Shown here one piece after another: positions 59,741-64,000 of a DNA stretch of 64,000 nt. Where the stretch lies: NCBI GenBank assembly GCA_907165275.2, contig OU015669.1, positions 6,966,501 to 7,030,500 on the forward strand, given 5' to 3'. The translations under genes were made by a program, and so were the position numbers. The notes under the pieces are model-generated. The model did no database searches. It was not told the origin of the DNA and saw only the letters and a list, made by a program, of their open reading frames with translations. How positions within the stretch are numbered: position 1 is the stretch's first letter; every line of letters begins with the position of its first letter. This DNA is from Zygaena filipendulae. Lineage: Eukaryota; Arthropoda; Insecta; Lepidoptera; Zygaenidae.

Positions 59741-62716
59741 TGTAGACAATACTATGACTTTTTTATCGAACCTCTGCGCCTTAATTTAGTTTACAACAGT
59801 GACTAAAGACTAGACGTGTATACTAGGAAGTGCTAACGTGGTTGTTTTGTTTGAGTTTGCGTTGATGAATATTACGTGTACACACTGTACTTTTAAAATG
59901 GCAAATGATTATCACGGTTGCGTTCAGCAGTGCTTTGTATGAAGTGGTTATGAGAGGTAAAAAGGATAATTGAATCTTATTGATAGTAAAAAAAATTAGA
60001 ATTGAGCATCAGTTGTAGTTTTTTTGTGAGCATTTTTAATATAAACTTTATTATTAATTATTTATATTAGTTGCATAATATAAGCTCAAACTAAACAAGT
60101 GTTGTAGGTAGTGAAGTGATTCGAAAGAGCACGCAAGTGAAATAAATCTCGCTATCTCTTTAGCCATTTCATTATCTCTGTGAAATAACCAGAAAATACT
60201 GATTAAAATTAAAATATTTTTTAATTTCCCCAGCTTGTAATAAAATCTACTATTGCTGTCTTCCATATTTGAAACTTGCTATAAATATTTTGAATATAAT
60301 TTACCTTTGAATAATTGTTCATAAAAAATGCGCGATGAAGATAAAAATTAACTTTGAATTTTCATGTTCACCGGTTTTTCTTTACAAGCAATTAAAGCTA
60401 GAATCGATTCCGACTTGGAATCGTGTAACTGTTATGTATAGATTCAGCTTCTTTAACCAGTCGCATAGCTACTCTACTACTCTAGTCTAGTCTAGTCTAC
60501 TATTTAATGGATAAAACGTCAACTCAAGTCGATTTTTATGTTTGTTGTTTTTCAGCGCTGCCACTGAAAAAGCATTCAACGATATGTAGATCGAAAAGTA
60601 AATAATAGATTGAATAAAAAAATTGTTTATTTGATACCGTAAAATGGTATTGTTAATGTAAACAATTTACCCAAGTAGCTCCCACTCTGCATTGATGTTA
60701 TGAAACTAATCCCACGACGCACGCTAATTTTTTGTTGATATAAACTTTACTTTTACGTTTACTGAAATAAACTCGTTGTTTGCATTCGCGTGTTTCGCTT
60801 TTTAACTTAACCAAGGTCATGCAGAAAAAAAATAAAGTTAAAAATTTTATATAAAATAATTATAGGTACTACAATAAATTGATTTCAAAAAATATCTTTG
60901 TGCAATTTTTCATTTTCGCCAAACAAGTAACACGAAACTTTATCGTAGTAAAATACTTTGAGAATATTTGAAGCGAGTTCGAATTGGAAAATTGCGCATA
61001 GCGCACGCTACTCCGCATACCGGTCGGTCGCACGTCCGTCCTTCCTTATGCGGTGACATAACCTATATTATAACGGTACCACTGAGATTGATTTCTTCAC
61101 TCCCTGATACGACCGGTAACGGCGCTTTGATGTATTCTATGAAACATCTTAATAACGACATCCACTAAGTAATCACCGGTAATAAGCTTTTGATTCGTTG
61201 CGTTTATGAAAATTGCTGCGTTACTATACAATTTGCAACATTCGGGAAGTCGAATCGCGTATCTCCGTCCATTCGCTCTGCGATCATAATCGGCGGCCTT
61301 AACTCAGATAATCTGGTCGATTTTTTTACATACACAAAAATACCTTCCGTCCTTTTTGTGAGATAATATTGTTTGTAGACCTTGAATACAATTCTCACGA
61401 ACAGTCACGTTGTACGAGCATTTCAACAACACAATGGTATACTCATCGATGGACACATCTTGTTGCTGGATATTGCTATTTTTTTTTTTACAAAAATCGT
61501 GCCGGTGCTATTTTCGGATTTCAAAATTCTTAAAGCGAGACGTAGCTTCATTTTTAAATCACCTCTGGCGTAATTCTGATGGGCATAATACATATTAAGT
61601 GTTGATGTGTGAATGAAGCATAACAGTCAAGCGTCAAGCTGTAAGTATGTTGCATATGATTTACACCGCCATTGACCGCTGAATGGGTTGGCGTGGGCAC
61701 GTCACAATTACTCGGCGGCACATTTTGCTGAAACGCGCACGAAACGTAGGTGCGCACGTTTTCTGGCTTTTTCCGTTCGGCTATTCCCGTCTAGGGTTCG
61801 GCTAAAACTGTCGGTGTCGGACGATGACTCCGATGGCATGCATCGGACGGACCTTGAAGTAAATGCAAGCAAATGGAACATTGCAACATCAGCTTTATCG
61901 CATCGACAACATGGTTGGAATTTCAATAAAAAAATTCTCAGTTAAACCAATAAAATATTATCATTTACCAATAAAAATGAACACTATTTTATAGGATAAT
62001 ATTGATAAAATAAAACATGGTAAAAATCACAATTTATGAGCTTCAAAGAATGTTTTCAGAATAAACTGTAATATGTTCGACTAACTCACCCATTAGGAAG
62101 GAAAGAAATTTGTTAATAAATAATAATATGAATCAGATGCAGTAAAATCTACAAGTTGACTGATTAATTAAGTAGATGTAAGTTTTGCAAATGTTAAAAT
62201 TGACCGGGTTCGGTATCCGGGTTCCTTGTTTATTTTTGTGCCAAAACTCAATCTATTACGTCTATAGACTTCAGTTCCGTCTATCAGTTGGTTTATCCGC
62301 GTGTATTTGTATGCGTATCTATTAATCGGGTAGATTTTGCCTTCGCTAGAATAATTATAATTTGTGCTGGTTAGTAATTACGCTGTCAGACGTTATAATT
62401 ATATTCTGCGAATTGTATATTACAATTGGATTTTTGGCCTGAAGTATTACTACTATTGTTCTGTTCTCCAACAATGATTATACAATCGGTTTTTGTTTGT
62501 CAGTACATAAGTATATATCTATCGTTGGGAGTTTGAGACGTCTCAATTTTAAGCTTAATAGTACAACGGAATACGCAAACGATATTCGATTGATCAATCT
62601 GGTGAAAACAACTGTATTTTGTAATTATTAAAAAACCGAAATCGCTTATTCTAACATCCGGTTATTATATTAGCTACGTTGTATTTACTTTATGTGACGT
62701 CACGTCTTTTAACTAC
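59741..62716. other. Mostly unique DNA with CpG-richer islets
   Basis: A (TCTAG)n microsatellite lies at 60481-60499. CpG-richer islets lie at about 60970-61125, 61225-61320 and 61680-61870, apart from any repeat I recognise. Short frames there look more coding-like than elsewhere but carry no domain known to me. Confidence 0.35.
61708..61839 (-). CDS. Candidate short coding segment, unknown function
   Basis: A 43-codon minus-strand frame begins MPSESSSDTDSFSRTLDG, then has the basic stretch EKARKRAHLRF, and ends at TAA. It lies in the most CpG-rich islet of the right-hand region and outside any repeat. An acidic, Ser-rich start followed by a basic stretch is common in nuclear proteins, but I recognise no family. 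An in-frame upstream Met at 61926 would lengthen it to 72 codons. No convincing splice donor follows, and an 85-codon plus-strand frame overlaps it, so it may be chance in GC-richer DNA. Confidence 0.2.
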   Translation of the reverse strand: MPSESSSDTDSFSRTLDGNSRTEKARKRAHLRFVRVSAKCAAE

Positions 62717-63050
62717 TCGCTGTTCCCAGCGATTTTACCCAAACTTATAATATCATTGTTTTACTCACTTTAATTTCGCAGTTCTCTATGTCCTTTTCCA
62801 AACTGGTAATTTAGGAGTTCCCGAGGAGGTTGCGGGAAAAAAGTACTCTATGTCCTTCTTTACCTGTACCCCGACAGTAGTTTACGGTGATTGGCTGTTC
62901 CCCGCATTAGTGACGGAGTTCCCGCGGGAATTCCGGGATAAAAACTATCCTATCTTTTAAGTTGGACCATATTTACAAAATCCGTTCATTAATTTAGGAG
63001 TCCATCGCGGACAAACAACGTGACACGTGATTTATATAATATTAAGATGT
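62717..63050 (-). mobile_element. Degenerate run of Lep1-like modules
   Basis: Three decayed cap modules follow one another: CGCTGTTCCCAGCGATTTTA at 62718, GAGTTCCCGAGGAGGTTGCG at about 62815, and GGCTGTTCCCCGCATTAGTG at about 62893 with an intact GAGTTCCCGCGGGAATTCCG. The right side ends TATATAATATTAAGATG. It is either a nest of insertions or another module amplification. Confidence 0.6.
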
Positions 63051-64000
63051 ATTTTGCTGTTAGAATTTGTTGTTAGAATCACGTTGTGCGTCGACGGTTC
63101 GACATATCACGATATCAATCTCGACACTCGTATAGGTATATGCTTAAATGCCATGGCGGCATCATTTTGCACTATTTGCTCCTTGACCTTATAAAATTTT
63201 AATGTTTAGTTATTTACTTTCGCATATTAAGTTGAAATTAAGTACTTATGTGATTATTTATCAACTATTAAAAATTTATATTATAACTATTTACGTATAA
63301 AGTATAAATAAAAATACAAAAATGCTATGACAGACAAAACAAATAAAAAAAAAAAAATTATTTTTATTTTTTTAGGGTAAATATAACTGTTGAGTAAAAA
63401 TTTTAAACGAACCCCTGAAGAAGATTTCCACAAGTAACGTTGAAATTTTTCAATTCGATCCGAAAATGCAAGTGACAACTTAATCTTGCGTTTGTTTGGG
63501 TTGGGTGGGTCATCTTTTAGAGGTGTAAAAAATCATAGTAAAATGGTAATAACCTCTGAATGCGAAGCCTAGTCCACTAGATACTCGCACTTAGCCGGTT
63601 TTTTTCTTTTCTTTTTCAATAATAATCCAATCAATTTGTAGTTCTTCAAGTCAGTAGCCGGCCACAGTCGGCAAGGTCGACTCTACAAAAACGTTATGAG
63701 ATCGTGACGTAACATTGTAAGGTTTCAAGATTGTCTGTCGGAAAGTCGTTACAAACACAAAAGACCTCAGTCGGTAGCGTTTGATATTGCTTATTGTGCA
63801 ATAGACGCCCTAATCACGAAACTCTTTTTGGTACTAAGGACACAGAAGTGTAAGTAATAAAAAACATTAAGTCAACAGTTGCTCTCCTTATAAGTATAAA
63901 AATATGGTTGACAGATGGATATTTCTTTTGTTAAAGGCATAAATTTTTAATACTTTTTAGCATAGGTTTTTGGCACGAGTTTCAGCGCTTCATTTGCCCA
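63051..64000. other. AT-rich DNA, no feature seen
   Basis: An A-rich run lies at about 63341-63358. No gene or element is recognised up to the window end. Confidence 0.45.

Noticed and set aside
1..64000. CRISPR array, bacterial operon, telomeric TTAGG array or rDNA
   Set aside because: No regularly spaced repeats, ribosome-binding-site-led gene runs, TTAGG tracts or rRNA-like blocks were seen.

Overview
The window looks like AT-rich nuclear DNA from a moth or butterfly (Lepidoptera). The evidence is the repeat content. At least twenty copies carry the GC-rich cap that reads CTAGCTGTGCCCCGCGG then TTTCACCCGCG, a cap I know from lepidopteran Lep1-type non-autonomous Helitrons. There is also a 'GGCCAAGTGTGAGTCGG' dispersed repeat and a tRNA-headed SINE, both of lepidopteran type. 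The species is not determinable from what I can see.

I found no intact host protein-coding gene, rRNA, functional tRNA or CRISPR array. The longest reading frames belong to mobile elements, and almost every other frame of 60-100 codons looks like chance or sits inside a repeat. The window is best read as intergenic or large-intron DNA filled with transposon remains.

Layout. 1-9.5 kb: unique AT-rich DNA with five Lep1-like pieces and one possible Penelope-like fossil. 9.58-10.87 kb: a complete mariner (TA duplication, 27-bp inverted repeats, 350-codon D,D34D transposase on the minus strand) broken by one amber codon. 11.9-14.75 kb: a 513-bp fold-back element, two Lep1-like copies and a GGGCCC-ended MITE. 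16.7-23.99 kb: a tRNA-headed SINE, a Lep1-like copy, a small MITE and the first copy of a MITE carrying TGACGTCA palindromes. 27.7-32.1 kb: hairpin elements, five Lep1-like copies (one split by a 266-bp insertion) and a 166-bp MITE. 34.6-37.25 kb: a Lep1-like element with its terminal module repeated three times, then two more TGACGTCA MITE copies and a SINE 3' part. 39.97-40.73 kb: the 5'-truncated 3' end of a jockey/CR1-like LINE with three frameshifts. 42.6-47.5 kb: dispersed repeat plus Lep1-like copies. 53.6-56.6 kb: a MITE, a collapsed Tc1/mariner-type transposase gene with a 27-bp fold-back at its deletion junction, a Lep1-like copy and the fourth TGACGTCA MITE. 57-62 kb: mostly unique DNA with CpG-richer islets that could hold promoters or first exons, unproven. 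62.7-63.05 kb: degenerate Lep1-like modules.

No pathway or operon can be described. The parts interact through transposition: autonomous elements now broken, short elements that depended on transposases encoded elsewhere, and nested insertions. The most informative observations are the one-codon lesion in mariner, the snap-back junction at 55.3 kb, the TGACGTCA-bearing MITE family, and the module amplification and nesting within Lep1-like copies.
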